64,000 nt of DNA from Planktophila grossartii (GTDB taxonomy: Bacteria > Actinomycetota > Actinomycetes > Nanopelagicales > Nanopelagicaceae), in NCBI GenBank assembly GCA_965234365.1, contig OZ248345.1, positions 558,001 through 622,000 of the forward strand. The letters run 5' to 3'. Positions 53,481 through 62,646 of the stretch are shown piece by piece (position 1 is the stretch's first letter; every line of letters starts with the position of its first letter). The position numbers and the translations under genes are program-made. Below the pieces are notes generated by a model. It was not told where the DNA came from and ran no database searches. It was given only the letters and a program-made list of their open reading frames with translations.

Positions 53481-54191
53481 ATGGCTCTCGAAGATGTCTA
53501 TCAGCGCAACCTTCATCACCGCACGCATCGTGCTGGGTGGCTTCGCGCTGCGGTACTCGGTGCCAATGATGGACTCGTCTCCACTGCAAGCTTGATGATC
53601 GGTGTTGCAGCAGCACGTAGCGAGCAGAGTTTTCTCATCACAGCCGGTGCAGCAGGAATCGCAGCAGGAGCGATGTCGATGGCTGTTGGCGAATATGTTT
53701 CAGTCCGCTCACAAAATGATATTGAAGAATCAGATCGACTTCTCGAAATTGAACATCTTGCAATCGATCCCGATGGTGAACTCGAAGAACTCATTGAGAT
53801 TTATATACATCGTGGTCTCTCACGTGAGTTAGCAACTGAAGTTGCTACAACAATGCATGCAAAGGATCCTCTTGAAGCTCATCTACGTGATGAACTTGGG
53901 CAGCATCCTCATACCAAGGCGCGTCCAGTCCAAGCTGCAATTGCATCTGCAATCAGCTTTACTGCAGGTGGACTCATCCCATTTGTTGGTGCATTTGCTC
54001 CTTCTGCTGGAAAGGCTGCATGGAGCATCATCGCCTTCACGATGGTGGGCTTGCTTGCAGCAGGAATCATCAGCGCCAAGACTGCTGGATCAAAGCTCTT
54101 CATCCCAACTCTGCGGGTAATGGCTGGCGGCTGCCTCGGTATGGCGATCACCGCTGGAATCGGCCAACTCTTGCACGTGAGTGGCATCTAA
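53481..54191 (+). CDS. VIT1/CCC1-family divalent metal transporter
   Basis: 236 residues. The family opening HRAGWLRAAVLGANDGLVSTASLMIGV and the second AAGAMSMAVGEYVSVRSQNDIE are present; the metal-binding acidic helix lies between membrane helices 2 and 3, followed by HPHTKARPVQAAIASAISF. Homologues move Fe2+ or Mn2+ out of the cytosol. Here it may export iron or manganese, but the substrate is not shown. The lone promoter makes it a single gene unit before gltB. Confidence 0.88.
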   Translation: MALEDVYQRNLHHRTHRAGWLRAAVLGANDGLVSTASLMIGVAAARSEQSFLITAGAAGIAAGAMSMAVGEYVSVRSQNDIEESDRLLEIEHLAIDPDGELEELIEIYIHRGLSRELATEVATTMHAKDPLEAHLRDELGQHPHTKARPVQAAIASAISFTAGGLIPFVGAFAPSAGKAAWSIIAFTMVGLLAAGIISAKTAGSKLFIPTLRVMAGGCLGMAITAGIGQLLHVSGI

Positions 54192-54254
54192 CCCACCCCC
54201 TTGCTACCCTTTCGCTACTGATTTATCGTTTCACCCACGCTTCACCGGGCCAAA

Positions 54255-54297
54255 GTTGTCCCTTCATGTAATGCTCAAAATGAAGAAACAGGACAAC
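54255..54297 (+). promoter_or_regulatory. Hairpin leader immediately upstream of gltB
   Basis: GTTGTCC (54255-54261) pairs with GGACAAC (54291-54297), and just inside it CTTCAT (54262-54267) pairs with ATGAAG (54280-54285), leaving a 5-nt bulge and a 12-nt loop. It ends five bases before the gltB ATG and could mask the start region. It may be a cis-regulatory element or a palindromic operator. The rest of the 111-bp gap is plain pyrimidine-rich sequence without a TANNNT-N6 start. Confidence 0.5.
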
Positions 54298-54302
54298 GGG
54301 TT

Positions 54303-57300
54303 ATGGCACTCTCATCGAACTATCCCGCAGCGCAAGGTCTCTACGATCCTGCAAATGAACACGATGCTTGCGGCGTCGCGATGGTGGCTACCCTCAATAA
54401 AGTTGCAACGCACGAGATCGTAGAAAAGGCGCTCACTGCTCTTCGCAATCTCGAACACCGTGGTGCATCTGGCGCTGAACCTGATTCAGGCGATGGTGCA
54501 GGAATTCTTATCCGCGTCCCTGATGCCTTCTATCGCGCTGAAACAAAGTTTGATTTACCTGCCGAAGGTTCTTACGCAACCGGTATCGCCTTTATTGCCC
54601 AAGGCGCAGATGTCGCAACCGAGATTGCACAGATTGCATCAGAAGAAGGACTCACAGTTCTTGGCTGGCGCGAGCTTCCAATCAATCCTGCATCACTCGG
54701 AAAGACAGCAGTCTCTGTCATGCCGCAATTCAAGCAACTCTTTGTGGCGGGTAATAATAAGGAATCAGGAATTGCTCTCGATCGTTTAGCTTTCGCTCTT
54801 CGCAAGCGCGCTGAACATGCTCTTGATCTCTACTTCCCATCACTGTCTTCACAGACGATCGTCTACAAGGGAATGCTTACAACAGGCCAGCTAGAAGTCT
54901 TCTTCCCAGACCTCAGCGATGAGCGCGTTGTATCTCCGCTTGCTCTTGTTCACTCACGTTTCTCAACAAATACATTCCCATCATGGCCCCTTGCCCACCC
55001 ATACCGATTTATCGCACACAACGGTGAAATCAATACAGTTAAGGGAAACCGCAACTGGATGCGCGCCCGCGAATCACTTCTTGCAAGCGATGTCATCGGC
55101 GGAGATCTCAAGCGACTCTTCCCAATCGTTGAGATGTCAGGTTCTGACTCAGCTTCTTTCGATGAAGTTCTCGAACTTCTCTATCTCGGCGGACGTTCAC
55201 TTCCACATGCAGTGTTGATGATGATTCCTGAAGCATGGGAGAACCATGCAACGATGTCTCAGAAGCGTCGCGACTTCTATGCATTCCACGCTTCTCTCAT
55301 GGAGCCATGGGATGGACCAGCATGTGTGACATTTACGGATGGACACCAAGTAGGCGCAGTTCTCGATCGCAATGGACTTCGTCCATCACGTTTCTGGGTG
55401 ACAGATGATGGCCTTGTTGTTCTCGCCTCCGAAGTTGGCGTACTTGATTTCCCTGCAGAGAAGATTGTCCGTAAGGGTCGTCTACAGCCAGGAAAGATGT
55501 TCCTCGTCGATATCGAAGCCGGGCGCATCATTGAAGATGATGAAATTAAAGATTCACTTGCTGATGCTGCTCCTTATGGCACATGGCTCAAGGATGGAAT
55601 GATCAAGCTCTCTGATCTCCCATCTCGCGAACACATCGTCTACCCTCACAAATCTGTTATTCGTCGCCAGAAGGCATTTGGTTACACCGAAGAAGAAATC
55701 AAGATCATCGTGACACCGATGGCTAAGGGCGGGGGAGAAGCGCTCGGTTCTATGGGAACTGACACTCCTATCGCGGCGCTCTCTGCAAAGCCACGCTTGC
55801 TCTTTGATTACTTCACTCAGCTCTTTGCTCAAGTGACAAACCCACCGCTCGATGCAATCCGAGAAGAGTTGGTGACTAGCCTCGGCGGTTCAATCGGCCC
55901 AGAGCACAACTTGCTCGATCCAGGTCCTGAATCCTGCAAGCAGATTTCGCTCGCATTCCCAGTGATCGATAACGATGAACTTGCAAAGATCATCCACGTC
56001 AACGCTGATGATGACTATCCAGAGCTCGAGGCATATGTCGTTCGCGGTCTCTTCCCTGTAACCGGAGATGGCAACACGCTTCGCACACGTCTTGAAGAGA
56101 TTAAGCGCGAGGTTTCCGATGCAATTGCAAACGGTGCACGCGTTATTGTTCTCTCTGACCGCGATGGCGATGCAGAAGATTGCCCAATTCCTTCACTCTT
56201 ACTTACAGCAGCAGTGCACCACCATCTCATTCGTGAGAAGACTCGCACCAAGGTTGGTCTCGTAGTTGAAGCTGGCGATGTACGCGAAGTCCACCATGTT
56301 GCACTTCTCATCGGATATGGCGCAGCAGCTGTAAACCCATATCTCGTTATGGAGACTGCAGAAGATCTCGTCAATCAAGGAATCATCACTGGCATCGCTC
56401 CTGAAAAGGCAGTTCGCAATGTCATCAAGGCGCTCGGTAAGGGTGTTCTTAAAGTGATGTCCAAGATGGGTATCTCCACCATCGCCTCCTACACAGGTGC
56501 ACAGGTATTTGAAGCTATCGGTCTTGCGCAAGATGTCGTCGATGAATTTTTCGTTGGAACAACATCTCGTCTTGGCGGAGTGAGCCTCGATGTCATCGCT
56601 GAAGAGACTATTAAGCGTCATCACTTTGCTTACCCAGTAGGCGGAGAAATTCCTGGTGCAAAGCGCCTTGCAGTAGGTGGCGAATATCAGTGGCGTCGCG
56701 ATGGCGAACCACACTTGTTCAATCCTGAAACAGTCTTTGCGCTTCAGCACTCAACTCGCAATAAGCGTTATGACATCTTTAAGCGTTACACAGATAAGGT
56801 CAATGATCAGAGCAAGACGCTTATGACTCTTCGTGGCCTCTTCAAATTTAAAGATGGAGAGCGCACACCTATCTCTATCGATGATGTCGAGCCAATCTCA
56901 GAGATTGTAAAGCGCTTCTCAACTGGTGCGATGTCATACGGTTCGGTTTCACAAGAAGTGCACGAGACACTTGCAATCGCCATGAACCGCTTGGGCGCAA
57001 AGTCCAACACTGGCGAAGGCGGAGAAGATCCTGCTCGCTTTATTCCCATGGCTAATGGCGACTCTAAGAAGAGCGCAATCAAGCAAGTTGCATCGGGTCG
57101 CTTTGGCGTAACAAGTAATTACCTCATTAACGCCACAGATATTCAGATCAAGATTGCACAGGGAGCAAAGCCTGGTGAAGGCGGACAGCTTCCTGGCTAC
57201 AAGGTTTATCCATGGGTTGCTAAGGCTCGTTACTCAACTCCGGGTGTCGGACTCATCTCTCCACCACCTCATCACGATATTTATTCGATCGAAGATCTTG

Positions 57301-58820
57301 CTCAATTGATCCACGATCTCAAGAATGCAAATAAGGATGCGCGTGTGCACGTCAAACTTGTTGCTGAAGTGGGCGTCGGAACAGTTGCTGCGGGTGTATC
57401 AAAGGCGCATGCAGACGTTGTTTTGATCTCAGGTCACGATGGCGGAACAGGTGCATCTCCTCTGACATCTCTTAAGCACGCTGGTGCTCCTTGGGAGCTC
57501 GGCCTTGCTGAGACTCAGCAGACTCTTCTTCTCAACAACTTGCGTGATCGCATCGTTGTTCAGGCAGATGGTCAGCTCAAAACAGGTCGCGATGTTGTTA
57601 TCGCAGCTCTCCTTGGTGCCGAAGAGTATGGATTTGCAACTGCTCCACTCGTTGTTTCAGGTTGCATCATGATGCGCGTCTGTCACTTAGATACATGCCC
57701 TGTCGGCGTTGCAACACAGAACCCAGAACTCCGCAAGAAGTTCTCTGGCAAACCTGAATTCGTAGAAACTTTCTTCGAGTACATCGCTGAAGAAGTTCGT
57801 GAAATCTTGGCATCCCTTGGCTTCCGTACCTTGCAAGAAGCAATCGGGCATGTTGAGTATCTCGATACTCGCGCAGCTATCGATCACTGGAAGGCGAGCG
57901 GTCTCGATCTCTCACCACTACTTGTTCGCCCTGATGTTGATTCACCGCTCCACAACACAACGAAGCAGGATCACGGTTTAGCTGCAGCTCTCGACAATCA
58001 GTTGATTGAACTCTCAAAGGCTGCGCTCGAGAAGAAAGAACCTGTTCGAATCGATCTTCCCGTCCGTAACGTCAACCGCACCGTTGGCACGATGTTGGGC
58101 GCTGAAGTTACTCGCCGCTACGGCGCCGAAGGACTTCCTGTCGGAACAATCGATGTCACTTTGCATGGTTCGGCTGGTCAATCACTCGGTGCATTCTTGC
58201 CACAAGGTGTATCAATTCGCCTCTACGGTGATTCAAATGACTACGTTGGAAAGGGCATCTCTGGTGGACGTGTCGTTGTTCGTCCAGATGAGAAGGCAAC
58301 CTTTAAATCCGAGAAGAACGTCATCGCCGGAAACGTCATTGGTTATGGCGCAACATCAGGTGACATCTTTATTCGCGGTCTCGCAGGCGAACGTTTCTGC
58401 GTTCGTAACTCAGGAGCCATCGCAGTCGTCGAAGGTGTGGGTGACCACGCTCTCGAATACATGACGGGCGGAACTGTTGTCATCCTCGGACAGACTGGTC
58501 GAAATATTGCAGCAGGTATGTCCGGTGGACGAGCATTCGTTCTCGATCTCAACACCGCGGTGGTCAACACTGAGATGGTTGATATTTTGGCCGTTCCAGC
58601 AGATCAACGCGAGAATCTCAAGGCGATCGTCTCTTCCTTCCATGTTGAGACTGGTTCAGAAATCGCAGCAGCGCTACTTGCTAACTGGGATGTAGAAATC
58701 TCTCGCTTCTCACTCATCATGCCTCGCGATTACGCAAAGGTGCTTGCCGCAATTGAGCGTGCAACTAAAGAAGGTTTACCAGTCGATGAATACATCATGG
58801 AGGTAGCAGCAAATGGCTGA
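54303..58820 (+). CDS. gltB: Glutamate synthase large subunit (NADPH-GOGAT alpha)
   Basis: 1505 residues. The glutaminase domain has a propeptide of 22 residues before the nucleophile Cys23 in HDACGVAMV. Central and FMN-binding domains follow (GHDGGTGASPLTSLKHAG), with the 3Fe-4S site CIMMRVCHLDTCPVG at about 1120, and a C-terminal glycine-rich beta helix. It makes two glutamates from glutamine and 2-oxoglutarate. The start fits the known propeptide. It overlaps gltD by 8 bp. Confidence 0.96.
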   Translation: MALSSNYPAAQGLYDPANEHDACGVAMVATLNKVATHEIVEKALTALRNLEHRGASGAEPDSGDGAGILIRVPDAFYRAETKFDLPAEGSYATGIAFIAQGADVATEIAQIASEEGLTVLGWRELPINPASLGKTAVSVMPQFKQLFVAGNNKESGIALDRLAFALRKRAEHALDLYFPSLSSQTIVYKGMLTTGQLEVFFPDLSDERVVSPLALVHSRFSTNTFPSWPLAHPYRFIAHNGEINTVKGNRNWMRARESLLASDVIGGDLKRLFPIVEMSGSDSASFDEVLELLYLGGRSLPHAVLMMIPEAWENHATMSQKRRDFYAFHASLMEPWDGPACVTFTDGHQVGAVLDRNGLRPSRFWVTDDGLVVLASEVGVLDFPAEKIVRKGRLQPGKMFLVDIEAGRIIEDDEIKDSLADAAPYGTWLKDGMIKLSDLPSREHIVYPHKSVIRRQKAFGYTEEEIKIIVTPMAKGGGEALGSMGTDTPIAALSAKPRLLFDYFTQLFAQVTNPPLDAIREELVTSLGGSIGPEHNLLDPGPESCKQISLAFPVIDNDELAKIIHVNADDDYPELEAYVVRGLFPVTGDGNTLRTRLEEIKREVSDAIANGARVIVLSDRDGDAEDCPIPSLLLTAAVHHHLIREKTRTKVGLVVEAGDVREVHHVALLIGYGAAAVNPYLVMETAEDLVNQGIITGIAPEKAVRNVIKALGKGVLKVMSKMGISTIASYTGAQVFEAIGLAQDVVDEFFVGTTSRLGGVSLDVIAEETIKRHHFAYPVGGEIPGAKRLAVGGEYQWRRDGEPHLFNPETVFALQHSTRNKRYDIFKRYTDKVNDQSKTLMTLRGLFKFKDGERTPISIDDVEPISEIVKRFSTGAMSYGSVSQEVHETLAIAMNRLGAKSNTGEGGEDPARFIPMANGDSKKSAIKQVASGRFGVTSNYLINATDIQIKIAQGAKPGEGGQLPGYKVYPWVAKARYSTPGVGLISPPPHHDIYSIEDLAQLIHDLKNANKDARVHVKLVAEVGVGTVAAGVSKAHADVVLISGHDGGTGASPLTSLKHAGAPWELGLAETQQTLLLNNLRDRIVVQADGQLKTGRDVVIAALLGAEEYGFATAPLVVSGCIMMRVCHLDTCPVGVATQNPELRKKFSGKPEFVETFFEYIAEEVREILASLGFRTLQEAIGHVEYLDTRAAIDHWKASGLDLSPLLVRPDVDSPLHNTTKQDHGLAAALDNQLIELSKAALEKKEPVRIDLPVRNVNRTVGTMLGAEVTRRYGAEGLPVGTIDVTLHGSAGQSLGAFLPQGVSIRLYGDSNDYVGKGISGGRVVVRPDEKATFKSEKNVIAGNVIGYGATSGDIFIRGLAGERFCVRNSGAIAVVEGVGDHALEYMTGGTVVILGQTGRNIAAGMSGGRAFVLDLNTAVVNTEMVDILAVPADQRENLKAIVSSFHVETGSEIAAALLANWDVEISRFSLIMPRDYAKVLAAIERATKEGLPVDEYIMEVAANG

Positions 58821-60267
58821 TCCAAAGGGTTTTATGACCACACCTCGCGAGACTCCTAAGCGACGTCCCGTTGATATCCGTATTCAAGATTGGCGTGAAG
58901 TCTACGAACCACAATCTTTCGAGCACCTGCAGAAGCAAGCTGGTCGCTGCATGGATTGCGGTATTCCTTTCTGTCACAACGGTTGCCCGCTCGGAAACCT
59001 CATTCCAGAATGGAATGACCTCATGTGGCGCGGAGATAAGAACGAAGCTATCGATCGCCTTCACGCAACCAATAACTTCCCTGAATTCACAGGTCGCCTC
59101 TGCCCAGCACCATGCGAAACAGCATGCGTTGTCGGAATCAACCGTGATGCCGTCACTATTAAGCAGATTGAACTTCGCACAATTGAAGAAGCGTTCGATG
59201 CAAATAATGTGAAGCCACTTGCACCAGATCGTCTCTCTGGAAAGACAATCGCAGTTATTGGTTCAGGTCCAGCAGGACTTGCTGCTGCGCAACAGCTGAC
59301 TCGCGCTGGCCACACAGTTGCTGTCTACGAGCGCGCTGAAAAGATTGGCGGTCTTCTTCGATACGGAATTCCTGAATTTAAGATGGAGAAGCACATCGTT
59401 GACCGTCGCCTTGCTCAAATGGAGCAGGAAGGAACTCGCTTCCGTCCTGGCGTTAATGTCGGCGTTGAACTTACTGGTTCAGATCTTCGCTCTAAGTACG
59501 ATGCAATCGTTCTTGCCATGGGTGCAACTCAATGGCGCGATCTTCCTATTCCTGGCCGCGAAAACAAGGGCATCTATCAAGCGATGGAGTTCTTGCCATG
59601 GGGCAATAAGCAGGCGCTCGGTGAAATCGAAGTTCCACCAATTAACGTTGCAGGTAAGCACGTCATCATCTTGGGTGGCGGAGATACCGGAGCAGATTGT
59701 CTTGGAACATCCGTTCGCCAAGGCGCAGCAAGTGTTACCCAACTCGAGATCATGCCTCGCCCAACCGAAGAGCGTCCATCATCACAGCCATGGCCTACCT
59801 ACCCGATGATCTATCGCGTATCTAGCGCACATGAAGAACTCGATAACCGAATCTTCTCTGTCAGCACCCAAGAGTTTGTGGGCGACGGAAATGGAAATCT
59901 CAAGGCTCTCAAGATCGTTGAGACCAAGTTCGAAAATGGAAAGTTCGAACCAGTTCCAGGAACTGAGAAAGAACTTCCAGCTGATTTTGTTTTCCTCGCG
60001 ATGGGCTTTACTGGTCCTGAAAAATCTGCATTGATTGATCAGCTTGAGGTAGAGCTCGATGAACGCGGAAATATCAAACGTGATGAAAACTTCCAGAGCA
60101 GTGAAGAAGGAATCTTCGTTGCAGGAGATGCTGGTCGTGGTCAATCTCTCATTGTCTGGGCAATTGCAGAAGGTCGTTCAGCAGCCGCTGCAGTGGACCG
60201 ATATCTTGCGGGGGAGACTCAACTTCCTGCACCTATCGAGCCAACAACTCGCCAACTCATGGTCTAA
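58813..60267 (+). CDS. gltD: Glutamate synthase small subunit (NADPH-GOGAT beta)
   Basis: 484 residues. Two N-terminal 4Fe-4S motifs are CMDCGIPFCHNGCPLGN and CPAPCETACV; FAD site VIGSGPAGLAAAQQL; NADPH site ILGGGDTGADCLG. It passes electrons from NADPH to GltB. It overlaps gltB by 8 bp and is the last gene before the pyk promoter. Confidence 0.95.
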   Translation: MADPKGFMTTPRETPKRRPVDIRIQDWREVYEPQSFEHLQKQAGRCMDCGIPFCHNGCPLGNLIPEWNDLMWRGDKNEAIDRLHATNNFPEFTGRLCPAPCETACVVGINRDAVTIKQIELRTIEEAFDANNVKPLAPDRLSGKTIAVIGSGPAGLAAAQQLTRAGHTVAVYERAEKIGGLLRYGIPEFKMEKHIVDRRLAQMEQEGTRFRPGVNVGVELTGSDLRSKYDAIVLAMGATQWRDLPIPGRENKGIYQAMEFLPWGNKQALGEIEVPPINVAGKHVIILGGGDTGADCLGTSVRQGAASVTQLEIMPRPTEERPSSQPWPTYPMIYRVSSAHEELDNRIFSVSTQEFVGDGNGNLKALKIVETKFENGKFEPVPGTEKELPADFVFLAMGFTGPEKSALIDQLEVELDERGNIKRDENFQSSEEGIFVAGDAGRGQSLIVWAIAEGRSAAAAVDRYLAGETQLPAPIEPTTRQLMV

Positions 60268-60292
60268 CTTCTAAGTAACTACTAAGCACAGA

Positions 60293-60298
60293 TAAGGT
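60293..60298 (+). promoter_or_regulatory. -10 element (TAAGGT), leaderless promoter of pyk
   Basis: TAAGGT, six bases (ACCGAC), then ATG at 60305. It lies in the 37-bp gltD-pyk gap, which has no Shine-Dalgarno sequence. Confidence 0.5.
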
Positions 60299-60304
60299 AC
60301 CGAC

Positions 60305-61744
60305 ATGCGCCGCGCCAAAATTGTTTGCACGATGGGTCCAGCAGTTGAATCTCCAGAGAAGGTAAAGGAGCTCATCGCCGCTGGCATGAATATGGCTCGA
60401 CTCAACCTTTCCCATGGTGGATATGAAGAGCACCAAGCTCGCCTCGACCGCGTGCGTTCTGCAGCGAAGGAAGCTGGCAAGGCTGTTGCAATTCTTGTCG
60501 ACCTACAAGGACCAAAGATTCGTCTCGGACGTTTTGCTGATGGTCCTCATGATCTTGCTCGTGGAGATATCTTCACAATTACAACTGATGAGATTTCAGG
60601 AACAAAAGAGCGCGTAGGAACTACGTACAAAGGTCTTCCAGGAGATTGCAAAGCTGGCGATCGTATTCTGATTGATGACGGAAAAGTTACTGTCGAAGTT
60701 ATTGAAGTAAAGGGCAATGATGTTGTCACTAAGTGCATTCAGCCAGGAGCTGTCAGCAATAACAAGGGAATCAACCTCCCAGGTGTTGCTGTTTCTGTTC
60801 CTGCAATGTCTGAAAAAGATGAAGCAGATCTTCGTTGGGGACTTCGCGCAGGAGCAGATTTCATCGCACTCTCATTCGTACGTAATGCTGCAGACGTGAA
60901 AGATGTCCATGCAATCATGGATGAAGTTGGTATTCGCGTTCCGGTTATCGCAAAGATTGAAAAGCCACAGGCCGTTGAAAACTTGGTCGAAATCGTTGCT
61001 GCCTTCGATGGCATCATGGTTGCTCGCGGCGACCTCGGAGTCGAACTTCCTATTGAAGATGTTCCAATGGTTCAGAAGCGCTGTGTCGAACTTGCTCGCG
61101 ATGCTGCAAAGCCAGTGATCGTGGCAACGCAGATGCTTGATTCCATGATTACAAACTCTTCGCCAACTCGCGCAGAAGCAACAGACTGTGCAAACGCTGT
61201 TCTTGATGGAGCGGATGCGCTCATGCTTTCAGGCGAAACTTCAGTCGGCGAATTCGCAATTCAAGCAGTGGAAACAATGGCCCGCATCATCGAGCGCACA
61301 GAAGAACTCGGTCTCGATCGCATCCGACCATTGTCAAATACACCGCGTACAAAGGGTGGCGCAATCACAAAGGCAGCTGCTGAAGTAGGTCTCATTGTTG
61401 GTGCAAAGTTCCTCGTCACATTTACTCAATCTGGTGACTCCGCACGCCGTATCTCACGCCTGCGTTCACCAATTCCAATCCTTGCAATCACTCCTGAAGA
61501 AGGCACGTATAACCGCCTTGCACTTTCGTGGGGCGTTGAGCCATTGGTAACTCCCATGGTGAAGCACACCGATGAGATGGTGCTTCAGGCTGACAAGATG
61601 CTTCTCGAAGGTAAGCGCGCTGCAATCGGCGAATCAGTCATGATCGTTGCCGGTTCACCTCCAGGAATTCCTGGATCTACAAACGCTATGCGCGTACACA
61701 CAGTAGGCGATGCCGTTAATGGCGTGGTCGCGGCCTACCGTTAA
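60305..61744 (+). CDS. pyk: Pyruvate kinase
   Basis: 479 residues. Starts MRRAKIVCTMGPAVESPEKV; has NLSHGGYEEH, the active site IAKIEKPQAVENL and ARGDLGVELP, and the TRAEATDCANAVLDGADALMLSGE domain. It makes pyruvate and ATP from phosphoenolpyruvate. A single-gene unit: promoter before it and 69 bp then a tRNA after it. Confidence 0.96.
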   Translation: MRRAKIVCTMGPAVESPEKVKELIAAGMNMARLNLSHGGYEEHQARLDRVRSAAKEAGKAVAILVDLQGPKIRLGRFADGPHDLARGDIFTITTDEISGTKERVGTTYKGLPGDCKAGDRILIDDGKVTVEVIEVKGNDVVTKCIQPGAVSNNKGINLPGVAVSVPAMSEKDEADLRWGLRAGADFIALSFVRNAADVKDVHAIMDEVGIRVPVIAKIEKPQAVENLVEIVAAFDGIMVARGDLGVELPIEDVPMVQKRCVELARDAAKPVIVATQMLDSMITNSSPTRAEATDCANAVLDGADALMLSGETSVGEFAIQAVETMARIIERTEELGLDRIRPLSNTPRTKGGAITKAAAEVGLIVGAKFLVTFTQSGDSARRISRLRSPIPILAITPEEGTYNRLALSWGVEPLVTPMVKHTDEMVLQADKMLLEGKRAAIGESVMIVAGSPPGIPGSTNAMRVHTVGDAVNGVVAAYR

Positions 61745-61813
61745 TCCCCAGTTTGTATACACAGCCCAACTCGTTTCTCGTATCTGCTCTCTTCTAATAC
61801 GATAGGGGAGTAC

Positions 61814-61886
61814 GCCTCGGTACTCCAACGGTAGAGAGGGCAGTCTCAAACACTGCATAGTGTCGGTTCGAATCCGACTCGAGGCA
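61814..61886 (+). tRNA. 73-nt tRNA with anticodon CAA (Leu codon UUG) but a short class I variable loop
   Basis: Acceptor GCCTCGG/TCGAGGC (seven pairs, one G-U), D arm CTC/GAG with G18G19, anticodon stem GCAGT/ACTGC with loop CTCAAAC (U33, anticodon CAA at 61847-61849), variable loop ATAGT (five bases), T arm GTCGG/CCGAC with TTCGAAT. U8, A14 and the 15-48 A-T pair fit. Discriminator A73; CCA is not encoded. Leu tRNAs in bacteria have a long variable arm, so the charging identity is uncertain. The ANTAR regulator ATG starts two bases after the last tRNA base. A TACGAT (61798-61803) upstream may be its -10. Confidence 0.82.
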
Positions 61887-61887
61887 C

Positions 61888-62487
61888 ATGAGCAACGAAG
61901 CCAAGCCAAGCGCGCCAGTGCGCATCCTTGTTGCAGAGGATGAAGCTCTCATTCGCATGGACCTCGTTGAAATGTTGCAAGAAGCCGGTTACGAAGTTGT
62001 TGCTCAAGCAACTAATGGCGAAGAAGCAATTGCACTCGCAACGGAACACCAACCAGATTTAGCAATCCTCGATGTGAAGATGCCGGTCCTCGATGGAATT
62101 TCAGCGGCCGAGAAAATTATTTCGATTGCTCCAGTCTTGATGTTGACAGCGTTTAGTCAGAAAGAACTCGTTGATCGCGCACGTGATGCCGGCGTCATGG
62201 CATATGTTGTGAAGCCATTTACTATCGGCGACCTGGTTCCAGCAATTGAAATTGCTATTAGTCGCCATACTCAGATGAAATCACTTGCCGAAGAAGTTGC
62301 CGATCTTCACGAACGACTTGAAACCCGCAAAATTATTGATCGCGCCAAGGGCATTTTGATGAAGGCCCTGAACCTCTCTGAGCCCGAAGCCTTTTCTTGG
62401 ATTCAGCGAGCTGCCATGGACCGTCGATTGACGATGAAAGAGGTCGCTCACGCGGTAATTTCCCCCGAGGCAGCTCTCGATAAATAG
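61888..62487 (+). CDS. pdtaR: ANTAR-domain two-component response regulator (PdtaR)
   Basis: 199 residues. An N-terminal receiver has the acidic pair in LVAEDEALIRMD, phospho-Asp in LAILDVKMPVLDG, the TAFSQKEL and YVVKPF switch residues. The C-terminal ANTAR helices (ETRKIIDRAKGILM, FSWIQRAAMDRRLTMKEVAHAV) bind tandem RNA hairpins to stop termination. It matches mycobacterial PdtaR (Rv1626). Its kinase PdtaS is not in this window. The start at 61888 lies two bases from the tRNA end, with no ribosome-binding site. Confidence 0.93.
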   Translation: MSNEAKPSAPVRILVAEDEALIRMDLVEMLQEAGYEVVAQATNGEEAIALATEHQPDLAILDVKMPVLDGISAAEKIISIAPVLMLTAFSQKELVDRARDAGVMAYVVKPFTIGDLVPAIEIAISRHTQMKSLAEEVADLHERLETRKIIDRAKGILMKALNLSEPEAFSWIQRAAMDRRLTMKEVAHAVISPEAALDK

Positions 62488-62565
62488 GCCTCTGGCCATC
62501 GCGCCAAAGCCTTAAATTCGTAACCAAAAAGTAACCTCCCAGGCGGGATTTCAGCCCCTTCCACC

Positions 62566-62595
62566 TTGTCTCAAGCGTGGGTTGAGCATTACGCT
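62566..62595 (+). promoter_or_regulatory. Probable livK promoter
   Basis: TTGTCT (62566-62571), an 18-bp spacer, then TACGCT (62590-62595). The leader that follows holds a perfect TGTCCCGGGACA palindrome (62607-62618) and the GGAAGG ribosome-binding site. The promoter lies in the 159-bp gap between pdtaR and livK. Confidence 0.55.
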
Positions 62596-62646
62596 TCACA
62601 CCTCCCTGTCCCGGGACACAAGCAAGAAAAAACAGGAAGGCATTAC

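Noticed and set aside
54271..54423. Upstream ORF (MLKMKKQDNG...) overlapping gltB as a possible leader peptide
   Set aside because: It runs far into gltB in another frame, has no ribosome-binding site, and no nitrogen-related codon run; the ATGs are parts of the hairpin arms.
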